Below, one piece after another: positions 26,598 to 35,208 of a stretch of DNA of 64,000 nt. The stretch is taken from positions 124,001 to 188,000 of the forward strand of contig JAUIHI010000008.1 of the NCBI GenBank assembly GCA_030432295.1, given 5' to 3'. This DNA comes from Anaerolineae bacterium. GTDB lineage: Bacteria > Chloroflexota > Anaerolineae > Caldilineales > Caldilineaceae. Positions within the stretch are counted from its first letter, which is position 1; each line of letters starts with the position of its first letter. The notes under the pieces were generated by a model, which worked only from the letters and a program-made list of their open reading frames with translations, was not told where the DNA came from and searched no databases. Position numbers and translations under genes: made by a program.

Positions 26598-28454
26598 ATG
26601 ACCAACTTCTGGCAGACCCTCCAATCCCCGCCCGCCGAATTTTCCGTCATTCCCTTCTGGTTCTGGAACGACGACCTGGACGCGGACGAACTGCGCCGCC
26701 AGATCGCCGACTTCCAGGCCCACGGCGTGGACGGCTTTCTCATCCACCCCCGGGTCGGCCTGCCCCACAGCCTGGGCTGGATGTCGGAGAAACTCCTCAG
26801 CTTCTATGACATCGCCATCGACGAAGCCCAGCGTCGGGGTATGCAGGTCATCCTCTACGACGAGGGAATGTACCCCTCCGGCTCCTCGTCGGGACAGGTG
26901 GTGGCGGAGAACCCGGCCTATCGTTGCCGCTGTCTGGCGAAAGTGGAATTGGCGGGTGGCGAAGAACCGGTGCTGGCAGACGGCCAGAGTCTCGTCGCCG
27001 TTGTGGCCCGACAGAACGGCCAGCGGGTCGCGGTCATCGACCGCCCCCTGGACGCCTTCATCCGGGGACTCCACTATACCGACGACAGCGACGCCGAGAA
27101 CGCCAAGGCCGAGGATGAACCCCCCGCAGGCGATCTCCTCAACCCGGACGCGGTGGATTGCTTCATCCGTCTGGTCTACGACAGATTCGCCGCCCGCTAC
27201 CGCCAGCACTTCGGCAGCACAATCACCGCCATCTTCACCGACGAACCCAGCCCGGTGGGCCGCCCCCGGGAGCGGGGCATCTGGCCCGGCACAACCGGCA
27301 TTCTGCCCGAAGTCAACCGCATCCTCGGCTACGACTTCACCCCCCACCTGCCCAGCCTCTGGTACGATGACGAGCCGGACGCGGCCCACCACCGGGCCGA
27401 ATATACCCGTGCCATCGGCCTGCGCATGGAAGAGGTCTGGTATCAGCGCCTCTATGACTGGTGCGAGCGTCACGGACTGCCCCTCACCGGCCACCCCGCC
27501 GAGGCCGACGACTTGGGCGCAGAGCGCTACTTCCACATCCCCGGCCAGGATTTGGTCTGGCGCTGGGTCCTGCCCGATCACCCCACAGCCTTAGAAGGCC
27601 GCCAATCCACCCAGGGCAAGTGCGCCTCCTCGGCGATGATCCACCTGGGCCGCCGCCGCAACCTGAACGAACTGTGCGGGGCCTACGGCCACGAACTCAC
27701 GTGGGAAGAGATGAACTGGCTGGCCGACTGGTGCTTCATCCGCGGGGCCAATCTCCTCGTCCCCCACGCCTTCTACTACTCAGTGCGGGGCATCCGTCGC
27801 GACGAGCGCCCGCCGGACGTGGGACCCAACAGCGCCTGGTGGGATCGCTATCCCGTCTACGCTGACCGCTGCCGCCGCCTCTCCTGGCTCAACACCGACA
27901 GCCGCCACATCTGCCACACGGCCATTCTGGGCGCGTCGGATCATCTGCCCTGGGCCGCGGCCAAAGTCCTATTCCAGCACCAGCGGGACTTCAACTATCT
28001 GGAGGAGCGCCACCTGTGGGAGGACGCGCAGGTGGACGAAACGGGCATCCACATCGCCGGAATGCACTACGCTGCGCTGATCCTGGACCAGCCGCCCCAC
28101 CCCGCGGCTGGGCCTGCTCTTGCCCTGCTGGAAAAAAGCGGGCGACTGATTCGCCACGCAGCCGACACCCCCGCCACAGAATTGGTCGCCCGCCTGGACG
28201 CGCTGGTGTCGCCGGATGTGACCGTCGATCCCCCAACCCCGTCCCTGCGGGTGCGACACATCCAGAAGGACCGGCGGGATGTCTGGATGCTCTTCAACGA
28301 AGAAAGAGCGCCGCTGGCAACGAATTTTCACTTGGCCGGCGCGGGCGGACTGTCGCGGGTGGACCCGGCGACGGGCGAGCAGGCGGCGTTTGTGAATGGC
28401 GGGGCGTTGTCGCTGGCGGGGTATGAGTTGACGCTGCTGGTGGGGGAAGAATAG
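26598..28454 (+). CDS. Glycoside-hydrolase-like protein, GH106-type N-terminus
   Basis: 618 residues. The N-terminus (VIPFWFWNDDL, then GFLIHPRVGL and ILYDEGMYPSGSSSG) resembles the catalytic barrel of large alpha-L-rhamnosidase-like hydrolases (GH106 and relatives). IFTDEPSPVG near residue 215 may provide a catalytic acid. No signal peptide is seen, so a cytoplasmic role on imported oligosaccharides is likely. I prefer ATG 26598; a TTG four codons earlier is possible. No clear Shine-Dalgarno is present and a TACAAT lies close by, so the mRNA could be leaderless. Family call is tentative. Confidence 0.6.
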   Translation: MTNFWQTLQSPPAEFSVIPFWFWNDDLDADELRRQIADFQAHGVDGFLIHPRVGLPHSLGWMSEKLLSFYDIAIDEAQRRGMQVILYDEGMYPSGSSSGQVVAENPAYRCRCLAKVELAGGEEPVLADGQSLVAVVARQNGQRVAVIDRPLDAFIRGLHYTDDSDAENAKAEDEPPAGDLLNPDAVDCFIRLVYDRFAARYRQHFGSTITAIFTDEPSPVGRPRERGIWPGTTGILPEVNRILGYDFTPHLPSLWYDDEPDAAHHRAEYTRAIGLRMEEVWYQRLYDWCERHGLPLTGHPAEADDLGAERYFHIPGQDLVWRWVLPDHPTALEGRQSTQGKCASSAMIHLGRRRNLNELCGAYGHELTWEEMNWLADWCFIRGANLLVPHAFYYSVRGIRRDERPPDVGPNSAWWDRYPVYADRCRRLSWLNTDSRHICHTAILGASDHLPWAAAKVLFQHQRDFNYLEERHLWEDAQVDETGIHIAGMHYAALILDQPPHPAAGPALALLEKSGRLIRHAADTPATELVARLDALVSPDVTVDPPTPSLRVRHIQKDRRDVWMLFNEERAPLATNFHLAGAGGLSRVDPATGEQAAFVNGGALSLAGYELTLLVGEE

Positions 28455-28458
28455 AAAG

Positions 28459-28923
28459 ATGCGCCCCCGTCTCGCTCGTGTCTCCCGCAAAATCTACAAC
28501 CTCCTGCGCCGTCCCTGGGCCGACAAATGGCTGTTGGCCCAGGTTTTTGTGCTGCTGGGTTTCACCCGGTTGGCTATCAATACCCTCTCCTTCAAACGCC
28601 TGGCCCGATACTTCGGCCCCCAAAAAGTGGAGACGCCTGCCGACGCGCCGCCTGAGCAATTGGCCGCGGCCCGGCGTATCGCCTGGGCCATCAGTCGGGT
28701 CAGCCCCTACACCCCGTGGAAGAGCAACTGCTTTCCCCAGGCCCTCACCGCCAAAATCCTGCTGCGATGGCGGGGCATCCCCAGCACTCTCTATCTGGGC
28801 GCGGCCTTCGCAGAGGACAAATCCAAACTGGAGGCCCACGCCTGGCTGCGCTGCGGCCCGCTATATGTGACCGGCGGCAAGGGGGATGAGAAGTTCGGGA
28901 CAGTGGGGGTCTTTGGGGAATAG
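28459..28923 (+). CDS. Lasso-peptide B2-type (McjB C-terminal) protease-like protein
   Basis: 154 residues. After a basic N-terminus it has NCFPQALTAKILLRWRGIP near residue 90, STLYLGAAF, EAHAWLRCG near residue 125 and YVTGG. This matches the transglutaminase-like cysteine protease domain called lasso biosynthesis B2, with Cys and His in place. In lasso clusters this enzyme cuts the leader peptide. Here no precursor, RRE (B1) or cyclase (C) gene is visible. It starts 4 nt after the glycosidase-like gene, so the two are probably co-transcribed. Substrate unknown. Confidence 0.78.
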   Translation: MRPRLARVSRKIYNLLRRPWADKWLLAQVFVLLGFTRLAINTLSFKRLARYFGPQKVETPADAPPEQLAAARRIAWAISRVSPYTPWKSNCFPQALTAKILLRWRGIPSTLYLGAAFAEDKSKLEAHAWLRCGPLYVTGGKGDEKFGTVGVFGE

Positions 28924-28932
28924 CGGAAATAA

Positions 28933-28970
28933 AAATTGTACGGGCAGGATATAGCGTGCCCGTACAATTT
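28933..28970. terminator. Hairpin between convergent genes
   Basis: AAATTGTACGGGCA and its exact inverse TGCCCGTACAATTT with a 10-nt loop separate the B2-like gene from the convergent fdhD. The A/T flanks allow termination on both strands. Confidence 0.65.
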
Positions 28971-28999
28971 GGAAAGAGCGCACCGCAGACGCCCGCCCT

Positions 29000-29848
29000 T
29001 CAGGAAGCAAGAGAAATCCGTTCCTCCCCCGCATAGATCGTAAACCGCTCTCCCCGCAGAAAGCCCACAAGCGTCACGCCGAACTGGCGGGCCACATCCA
29101 CGGCCAGGTGGCTGGGCGCAGAGACCGCGCAGACAATCGGCACGCCCGCCACTGTGGACTTTTGTAGAATCTCGTAGGAAGCCCGCCCGCTCACCAGCAG
29201 AATGCAGTCGGAGAGGGGCAGCTTGCGGTTGAGCAGCGCCCAGCCCACCACTTTGTCGACCGCGTTGTGGCGCCCCACATCCTCGCGCAGACAGAGCAGT
29301 TCCCCTGCCCCACTGAACAGCCCCGCCGCGTGCAGCCCACCCGTAGATTCAAAGAGTGTCTGCTCTGCCCGCAGTTTCTCCGGCAGAGCGGTCAGCACCT
29401 CCGCATCCACAACTGGGCCAGGGAGCAGTACCGAACAGCCCCGTATCTCAATCGCTTCCAGGCTGGCTTTGCCGCAGACACCGCAGGCGCTGGTAGTGTA
29501 GAAGTGGCGTTCCAGCGTCGCCAGTTCGGGCAGGGCGGGCAGGTGCAGCCCCACATTGACGATATTGTAGCGCTGCTCCGGGTCCACCGCCGGGTCCACG
29601 CAGTAGGAGATGTGACGGATCAGCCCCCGCTCGCTTACGACCCCTTCGCTGTATAGAAAACCGGCGGCCAACTCAAAATCGCCCCCTGGTGTTCGCATAG
29701 TGACGGCTACTGTTTTGGTCTGCCCGCCCGCTTGCAGCCGGATTTCCAGCGGCTCCTCCGCGGCCAGATAGTCCAGCCGTTTGCGGGCGCGGCCCTGCTC
29801 CACAATCGTCACCGGCGCGCGCACTTTGCTGCCGACACGGACGGCCAT
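29000..29848 (-). CDS. fdhD: Formate dehydrogenase accessory sulfurtransferase
   Basis: 282 residues with the FdhD hallmark TSACGVCGKAS near residue 117, whose cysteines carry sulfur from IscS to the molybdenum cofactor, and the LCLREDVGRHNAVDKVVGW block near residue 190. FdhD sulfurates the bis-MGD cofactor so that formate dehydrogenase becomes active. It begins 24 nt after the fdhA stop, the last gene of the operon. Confidence 0.95.
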   Translation of the reverse strand: MAVRVGSKVRAPVTIVEQGRARKRLDYLAAEEPLEIRLQAGGQTKTVAVTMRTPGGDFELAAGFLYSEGVVSERGLIRHISYCVDPAVDPEQRYNIVNVGLHLPALPELATLERHFYTTSACGVCGKASLEAIEIRGCSVLLPGPVVDAEVLTALPEKLRAEQTLFESTGGLHAAGLFSGAGELLCLREDVGRHNAVDKVVGWALLNRKLPLSDCILLVSGRASYEILQKSTVAGVPIVCAVSAPSHLAVDVARQFGVTLVGFLRGERFTIYAGEERISLAS

Positions 29849-29872
29849 CTTATGCTTCCTCCAGAGTCAAAT

Positions 29873-31924
29873 TCACACCGCCATCACCCGCACCGGGCAG
29901 ACCTTCAACTCCGCTGTCTCCGTAATCGGGTCGTAGCCGGAGCCGGTGAGGGTGTTGATGGGCACTTCCGGGAAGGCGAAGCTGGCGAAGACTGTGCCCC
30001 GGGGTGAACGGCGGGTGGCCTCCACCCGGATTTTCACCGTCCCCCGTCGGCTGGACATTTCGGCCCAGCCCCCGTCCACCAGCTCCCAGGCGGTCACGTC
30101 GTCCGGGTGGACTTCCAGCGTCTCTTCCGAGAGCAGATAGTCGATGCCCGACGAGCGGCCCGTCTGGGTGCGGGTGTGGTAGCTCTCCAACCGGCGGCCA
30201 GTGGTCAGCCAGACCGGATAGGCGTCGTCGATGACTTCCGCCGGGTCCCGGTAGTTGGTGAAGCTGAACTTGCCCCGCCCGTTGCTGAATTCGGTCTCGT
30301 GCAGCCGGGGCGTGCCGGGGTGGCCTTTGTATGGGATGGGCCACTGGTATTGGCCGCCGTCTGCCATCTCCCAGTCGATGCCCGCGTAGATGGGCGACAA
30401 CTCGCACAGTTCGTTGAAGACCGGTACAGCCGAGTCGTAATCAAAGCCCTGCATCCCCATCCGCTTGGCTATCTGGCTGATAATCCACCAGTCGGGCTTG
30501 GCCTCGCCGGGCGGATCGACGGCTTTGCGCACCCGCTGGATGCGCCGCTCGGTGTTGGTGAAGTGGCCGTCCACTTCGGCCCAAGCCGCGGCGGGCAGCA
30601 CCACATCGGCCAGTTCGCCGGTCTCCGTCAAGAAAATATCGATGACCACCAGATGTTCCAGGCTTTTCAGGGCGTGGATGCAGTGCTGCTGGTCCGGGTC
30701 GGAGACGATTGTGTTTTCCCCGTCGATGAGCATCCCGAAGATACTCTCGCCGCAGCGGTCCAGCGCGGTGACTTTGGTGATGCCCTTCTCCCCGTCCAGG
30801 GGCCGCCCGTAGGCACTCTCAAATTTGGCCCGGTTGACCGGGTCAGTCACGGCCTGAAAGCCCACATAATTGTTGGGAATCGCGCCGCTGTCCCCCGCGC
30901 CCTGGATGTTGTTCTGGCCGCGCATGGGGTTGATGCCGCCGCCGACTTTGCCCAGATTGCCCGTCATCAGGGCCAGATTACAGAGACTCTGCACGTTCTC
31001 CACGCCGCAGATATGTTCGGTGATGCCCAGTGTGTAGAAGATCGCGCCGGGCTTGGCCGAACCGTAGAGAATCGCCGCCCGCTCGATGTCGCTGGCCGGG
31101 ACGCCGGTGATACCCGCGGCCCAGGCCGGGGTGAACTGGCCCACGTGCTCCAGAAACTCCTCGAAGCCTTCTGTGCGCGCGGCCATAAAGTCCAGATCGT
31201 ACAGCCCTTCGCGGGCGATGACGTGGGCCATCCCCAGGAGCAGGGCCACGTCCGAGCCGACGCGGATGGGCATGTAGAGGTCGGCCATCTCAGCCAGACG
31301 GATGCGCCGGGGGTCGGCGACGATCAGTTTGGCCCCCCGCGCGATGGCCTTCTTCAGCCGGGTGGCGGCCACGGGATGGGCTTCGGTCATATTCGTGCCG
31401 ATGCAGAAGATCACATCGGGTTTTTCCATGTCGGAAAGTGGGTTGGACATTGCGCCACGCCCGATTGCTGCCGCCAGACCGGCGACGGTGGGGGCGTGTC
31501 AAGCACGGCTACAGTTGTCGATGTAGTGTGTGCCGAAGCCAACCCGGATGAACTTCTGCATCAGATAGTCGGCTTCGCTGGGCGTGCGCCCGGAGGCGAC
31601 GCCGTAGACCGCATAGCGTCCGTGCTTCTCGGCCACCTGTAGAAAGCCCGCCGCAGCCCGGTCCAACGCTTCGTCCCAACTGGCCCGGTGCAGTTGACCG
31701 TCCCCACCCCGCACCAGCGGATGGGTCAGCCGCTCCGGGTGGTGGACGTAATCGTAGGCGAACTGGCCCTTCACGCAGAGCGCGCCCTCGTTGGCCGGGC
31801 CATCCATAGCCGGCTGAACGCCAACGATGCGGTTGTTCCGCACCATCAAATCAATGGAACAGCCCACACCGCAGTAGCCGCAGATTGTGCGGGTTTTGGT
31901 GATAGAGGAAGCTGAGAGTTGCAT
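29873..31924 (-). CDS. fdhA: Formate dehydrogenase catalytic subunit, selenoprotein
   Basis: 683 residues when the in-frame UGA at 31499-31501 is read as selenocysteine (residue 142). The context CSRA-Sec-HAPTVAGL matches the Sec140 site of E. coli FdhF. Upstream, CGYCGVGC and CVKG bind one [4Fe-4S] cluster; downstream GTNMTEAHPV and AILYGSAKPG are molybdopterin-enzyme motifs, with the bis-MGD dinucleotide-binding domain (VWLTTGRRLESYHT) at the C-terminus. Without the Sec reading the gene is split in two same-frame parts. It oxidises formate to CO2 or the reverse. Electrons should pass to the NuoG-like and NuoF-like proteins encoded upstream. Confidence 0.93.
31470..31501 (-). promoter_or_regulatory. 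UGA codon and bacterial SECIS hairpin
   Basis: On the minus strand the UGA is followed after 12 nt by GUCGCC, loop GGUCU, GGCGGC. The 6-bp stem and GGUCU loop match the SelB-binding apex of the E. coli fdhF SECIS in sequence and spacing. This directs selenocysteine insertion at residue 142 of FdhA. Confidence 0.88.
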
Positions 31925-31944
31925 AAGAATTCCTTCTGATACAA

Positions 31945-32035
31945 GACGGCAGACCGCAGACGGCGGACCGCATTAGGGCCTATTGAGTCGATACTCGGCG
32001 GTCTGCGGTCTGCTGTCCGTCGTCTTCCGTCGCAA
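31945..32035. repeat. Imperfect foldback, GCAGACCGC theme, inside a gene end
   Basis: GACGGCAGACCGCAGACGGC at the left is loosely inverted by GGTCTGCGGTCTGCTGTCCG at the right. The right part encodes the last residues (GQQTADRRVSTQ) of the ferredoxin-like protein, and the left part fills the gap before fdhA. Confidence 0.7.
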
Positions 32036-32687
32036 ACCGCATTGCCTTCCTATCCCCCAGCGCGCCTGTCGGGCAGGTCTGCACGCACTGGCCGCAGAAG
32101 GTGCAGGCGGATTCCTTCAACGGATTGTCGAATTCAGTCGTAATTTGGGTGTGAAAGCCCCGGTTCATTACGCTGATGGCGTAGTCGCCCTCCTGCTCAG
32201 CGCAGACACGCACACAGCGGTAGCAGGAGATGCAAAGGTCGTAGTCGCGCAGGATAAAGGGGTTGGCGTCGTCGGTTTTGCTGTGGCCCGAATTCGCACC
32301 GGCAAAACGGCCCGTGCGTGCGTCGTAACGATCCACCAGCGTTGTGAGTTCCTGGGATGCGTAGCCCCGCAGGGGGTCCACGTCGATACGCGGATTCTCC
32401 GACGCCACCATTTCCAGCAGCGTCTTGCGCAGAGCCTCGATCTCCTCGTCCTGGGTTTCCACGACCATTTCGTTGACTGCTTTCGTCGTGCAGGATGCCA
32501 CCGGCCCGCGCAGGGCCTTCACCCGCACGACGCAAAGACGGCAGCCGCCAAACGCTTCCAGCCGGGGATCGTAGCAGAGGGAAGGGATTGTCTTCCCCAC
32601 CCGGGCCGCCACTTCGTAGATTGTCTCGCCTTCGGTGAAGGTGTGACGTTCGCCGTCGAGGGTCAGTGTCGATTGCCTCACGCTCAT
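31980..32687 (-). CDS. NuoG N-terminal-like iron-sulfur subunit of formate dehydrogenase
   Basis: 235 residues. Residues 1-80 are a [2Fe-2S] ferredoxin domain with cysteines in PSLCYDP, GGCRLC and ASCTTKA. Residues 145-220 carry two [4Fe-4S] sets, CISCYRCVRVC and CTFCGQCVQTCP. The His-Cys cluster site usually found between them in NuoG is not seen. It should wire FdhA to the NuoF-like flavoprotein. GGAG lies 6 nt before the ATG at 32687. The C-terminal dozen residues come from a repeat element, so the tail is not ancestral. Confidence 0.85.
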   Translation of the reverse strand: MSVRQSTLTLDGERHTFTEGETIYEVAARVGKTIPSLCYDPRLEAFGGCRLCVVRVKALRGPVASCTTKAVNEMVVETQDEEIEALRKTLLEMVASENPRIDVDPLRGYASQELTTLVDRYDARTGRFAGANSGHSKTDDANPFILRDYDLCISCYRCVRVCAEQEGDYAISVMNRGFHTQITTEFDNPLKESACTFCGQCVQTCPTGALGDRKAMRFATEDDGQQTADRRVSTQ

Positions 32688-32702
32688 TGCTTTCTCCAAT
32701 CA

Positions 32703-32772
32703 GATATTGGGTATTGGATATTTCGTAGTGAAGCGACTGGTTGCCACTACGAAATATCCAATACCCAATATC
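32703..32772. repeat. Foldback repeat, perfect 28-bp arms (GATATTGGGTATTGG family)
   Basis: Arms 32703-32730 and 32745-32772 are exact inverses with a 14-nt loop. The right arm reaches the stop of the NuoEF-like gene. It lies inside the formate dehydrogenase operon and could tune expression. A split copy is at 18133-18364. Confidence 0.9.
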
Positions 32773-34465
32773 AAATACCTTTGACGTGCCGCGCCACCTG
32801 CTCTGGAAAATACTTCACCAGACTCTCGGCCAGGAGCGGCGCGGCCATGCCCAGCCCGCAGGCGCTGATGGCTTTCATCACCCCGCCGATTTCGTGGACC
32901 TCCCCGGTCCACAGGTCGATGTCGTCGGGACCGGCTGTGCCTGCCAGCCGCTCGGTCAGCCGTTGGGTTCCGATGCGGCAAGGAAAGCACTTGCCACAGG
33001 ACTCGTGGGCGAAGAATTCCATCCCGATGCGGGCGATCTCTACAATATCCCGACTGTCGTCGAAGGCCATCATTCCCGCCGCGCCCAGCATCGATCCGTG
33101 GGCGCGGGCGCTGGCCTCGTCCAGTGTGAGCGTTTCCAGCGCATCGCCCGCCAGAAAGCCGCCAGAGATGCCCGCCATTGTAATGGCCTGAATCGTCTGC
33201 CCCGGCAATGGCCCACCCGCCCAGTCATATAGCAGTGTCTTCAGCGGCAGGCCAAAGGGGACTTCGTAGTTGCCGGGCCGTTGAATATCCCCAGAGAGGC
33301 TGATGAGCTTTGTGCCCGCGTGCTCGCCCAGCCCTAGCCCCTGATACCAATCGGGACCTTTGCGCAGGATTTGGGCCGCGGAGGTCAGGGTTTCCACATT
33401 GTTGACCGCGGTGGGCAACTGCTCGTATCCGTGGGTGACGGGATAGGGCGGACGGTTGCGGGGGAAGGGGTGCTTGCCTTCCAGGCTGTTGAGCAGCGCG
33501 CCCTCTTCGCCGCAGATATACGCGCCCGCTCCCCGGCGCAGATAGACCCGGAAACTGAAATCGCTGCCTAAAATGTGGTCGCCCAGAAAGCCCGCTGCTT
33601 CCGCCGCGGCAATGGCTGCGGCCAGCCGTTCGTAGGTTTCGGGATATTCGTAGCGCAGATAGAGAAAGCCCCGTTCAGCGCCGGTGGCGTAGGCGGCAAT
33701 TGTCATCCCTTCCAGCACGGCAAAGGGGTCGTGATCCATCAGCGCCCGGTCTTTGAAACAGCCCGGCTCGCCCTCGTCCGCATTGCAGACGACGGTTTTG
33801 GGGCCGTTTTCGGCGTCAGCCACGGCCTTCCACTTGACGCCGGTGGGGAAGCCCGCGCCGCCCCGCCCGGCCAGTTTGCTCTCCCGTACCGTTTCAACGA
33901 CTTCAGCAGGCGACATTTCTGTAACGGCTTTTGTCAACCCGTCGTAGCCTCCCGTGCGCCGGTAGCCGTCCAGTGTGGCCCGATCCGGCTGGCGGATGTG
34001 GCGGAAGACACACTCTTCGACCCCGCCAGGGTTGGGTGGGGGCAGGGGCGACGATTGCCGCCGCTCCAACTGGCCCGGCCCTTTTGCCACAAATGTCTCG
34101 TGGCCGATGAGGACCGGGACCGGATCGTCGCAACGACCCGCGCAGGCCATGGCCGTCGCGCCGGGCAGACTCTCCAAAATTTTCTGTGCGTCGCGCTGAC
34201 AGCAGACCGGCCCTGTGCAGACGCGTGGCGCGGCCTGTCCCGGTGCTTCTACGGCGAAGTGATGGTAAAATGTGACAGTTCCATAGAGATCGGCCAGGGG
34301 GATGCGCAGTTCCTTACCGATGGCCTGAATCGCTGCTTGAGAGATGTGTCCGTCCCGGTCGTGGAAGGCGTGGAGCACAGGCAACAGGGGCGCAGGTTCG
34401 TTCCGATAGGTGTCGATGAGGGTATGGTCGGCGTCGTCGGCGACGATATGGGCAGGTACAAACAT
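32771..34465 (-). CDS. NuoE-NuoF fusion, NADH-linked diaphorase subunit of formate dehydrogenase
   Basis: 564 residues. Residues 1-120 form a NuoE-like thioredoxin-fold domain with cysteines in RVCTGPVCCQRD and AMACAGRCDDP for a [2Fe-2S] cluster. From residue 145 on it is NuoF-like: GRGGAGFPTGVKW binds NADH near residue 200, NADEGEPG binds FMN, AYICGEEGALLNSLEG follows, and HESCGKCFPCRIG with a later cysteine holds the [4Fe-4S] cluster. It couples FdhA to NAD(H). The same fused layout occurs in Fds-type NAD-dependent formate dehydrogenases (FdsB). It is the first gene of the operon. Confidence 0.9.
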   Translation of the reverse strand: MFVPAHIVADDADHTLIDTYRNEPAPLLPVLHAFHDRDGHISQAAIQAIGKELRIPLADLYGTVTFYHHFAVEAPGQAAPRVCTGPVCCQRDAQKILESLPGATAMACAGRCDDPVPVLIGHETFVAKGPGQLERRQSSPLPPPNPGGVEECVFRHIRQPDRATLDGYRRTGGYDGLTKAVTEMSPAEVVETVRESKLAGRGGAGFPTGVKWKAVADAENGPKTVVCNADEGEPGCFKDRALMDHDPFAVLEGMTIAAYATGAERGFLYLRYEYPETYERLAAAIAAAEAAGFLGDHILGSDFSFRVYLRRGAGAYICGEEGALLNSLEGKHPFPRNRPPYPVTHGYEQLPTAVNNVETLTSAAQILRKGPDWYQGLGLGEHAGTKLISLSGDIQRPGNYEVPFGLPLKTLLYDWAGGPLPGQTIQAITMAGISGGFLAGDALETLTLDEASARAHGSMLGAAGMMAFDDSRDIVEIARIGMEFFAHESCGKCFPCRIGTQRLTERLAGTAGPDDIDLWTGEVHEIGGVMKAISACGLGMAAPLLAESLVKYFPEQVARHVKGI

Positions 34466-34602
34466 TGTACGCTCCGGTGTGGGGTCACTATAGGCTGGGC
34501 AGTGGAGGACACGGTTCTAGTGTAGCAAAGAAGGCCCAGCCTGTCCAAACCCTTAGAATTGGACAAGCGCCGGATGGCACGGGAGAGCGGGGGGGAAATC
34601 AG

Positions 34603-35166
34603 ATGTCTAAACCCACTGTAGTGGTTGTCACAGGTCGGCCTGGCTCTGGCAAGACGACTCTGGCCCACCGTTTGGCGAAAGCCCTCCACTGTCCGCTGCT
34701 CAGCCGGGACGAGTTCAAAGAGGGGTATGTGCGTACCCAGGGACGAAGCCACACAGAACTGGGACCGGAAGTCAACGGGACGCTCTATCACATCTTTTTT
34801 GAGAGCGTCAATTTTGTGGTGCGACAGGGGGTCAGTGTCGTTATTGAAGCGGCCTTCCAGCACAGGCTGTGGGAATCGCCCCTGCTGGCTCTGGCGGAGA
34901 AGGCCCGGCTCGTCGTCGTCATCTGCTCTGTGGACCCGGCCCTGGCCCAGCGTCGGGCCATCGAACGGGGGCTGGCCGATCCGAACCGGGAGTACTTTCA
35001 CGGCGATCCGGAAGTGGTCGCGGTCCGGCAGGGCATCGACGCACCGCCGAGGGAGTATCACCCGCCCAGCCTGGATTTCCCGACGCTGACGGTGGATACA
35101 TCCGACGGCTACGCGCCGGGATTGGCGGAAATTGCGGAATTTGTCGAGTCCGTACTTTGGGGATAG
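34603..35166 (+). CDS. P-loop kinase-like AAA protein
   Basis: 187 residues with the Walker A GRPGSGKTT at residue 11, LLSRDEFKEG after it, VVIEAAF as Walker B-like strand and an R-rich lid (QRRAIERGLADPNREYFHG). It looks like the small zeta-toxin/adenylylsulfate-kinase-like group of P-loop kinases that phosphorylate small molecules. The start is at the ATG after a G-rich GGGGGAAATCAG site. It is divergent from the formate dehydrogenase operon, 137 nt away. Substrate unknown. Confidence 0.72.
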   Translation: MSKPTVVVVTGRPGSGKTTLAHRLAKALHCPLLSRDEFKEGYVRTQGRSHTELGPEVNGTLYHIFFESVNFVVRQGVSVVIEAAFQHRLWESPLLALAEKARLVVVICSVDPALAQRRAIERGLADPNREYFHGDPEVVAVRQGIDAPPREYHPPSLDFPTLTVDTSDGYAPGLAEIAEFVESVLWG

Positions 35167-35208
35167 TCAACTGTCCCGCCCCGCCTTCCGATTTGACTGA
35201 ACAGCTTA

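Noticed and set aside
28459-28923. Complete lasso peptide cluster
   Set aside because: Only the B2-type gene is present; no precursor, RRE or cyclase gene is visible nearby.
31450-31501. Frameshift or nonsense mutation splitting the formate dehydrogenase gene
   Set aside because: Both halves share one frame, and the UGA lies at the known selenocysteine site with a matching SECIS hairpin, so read-through as selenocysteine explains it.
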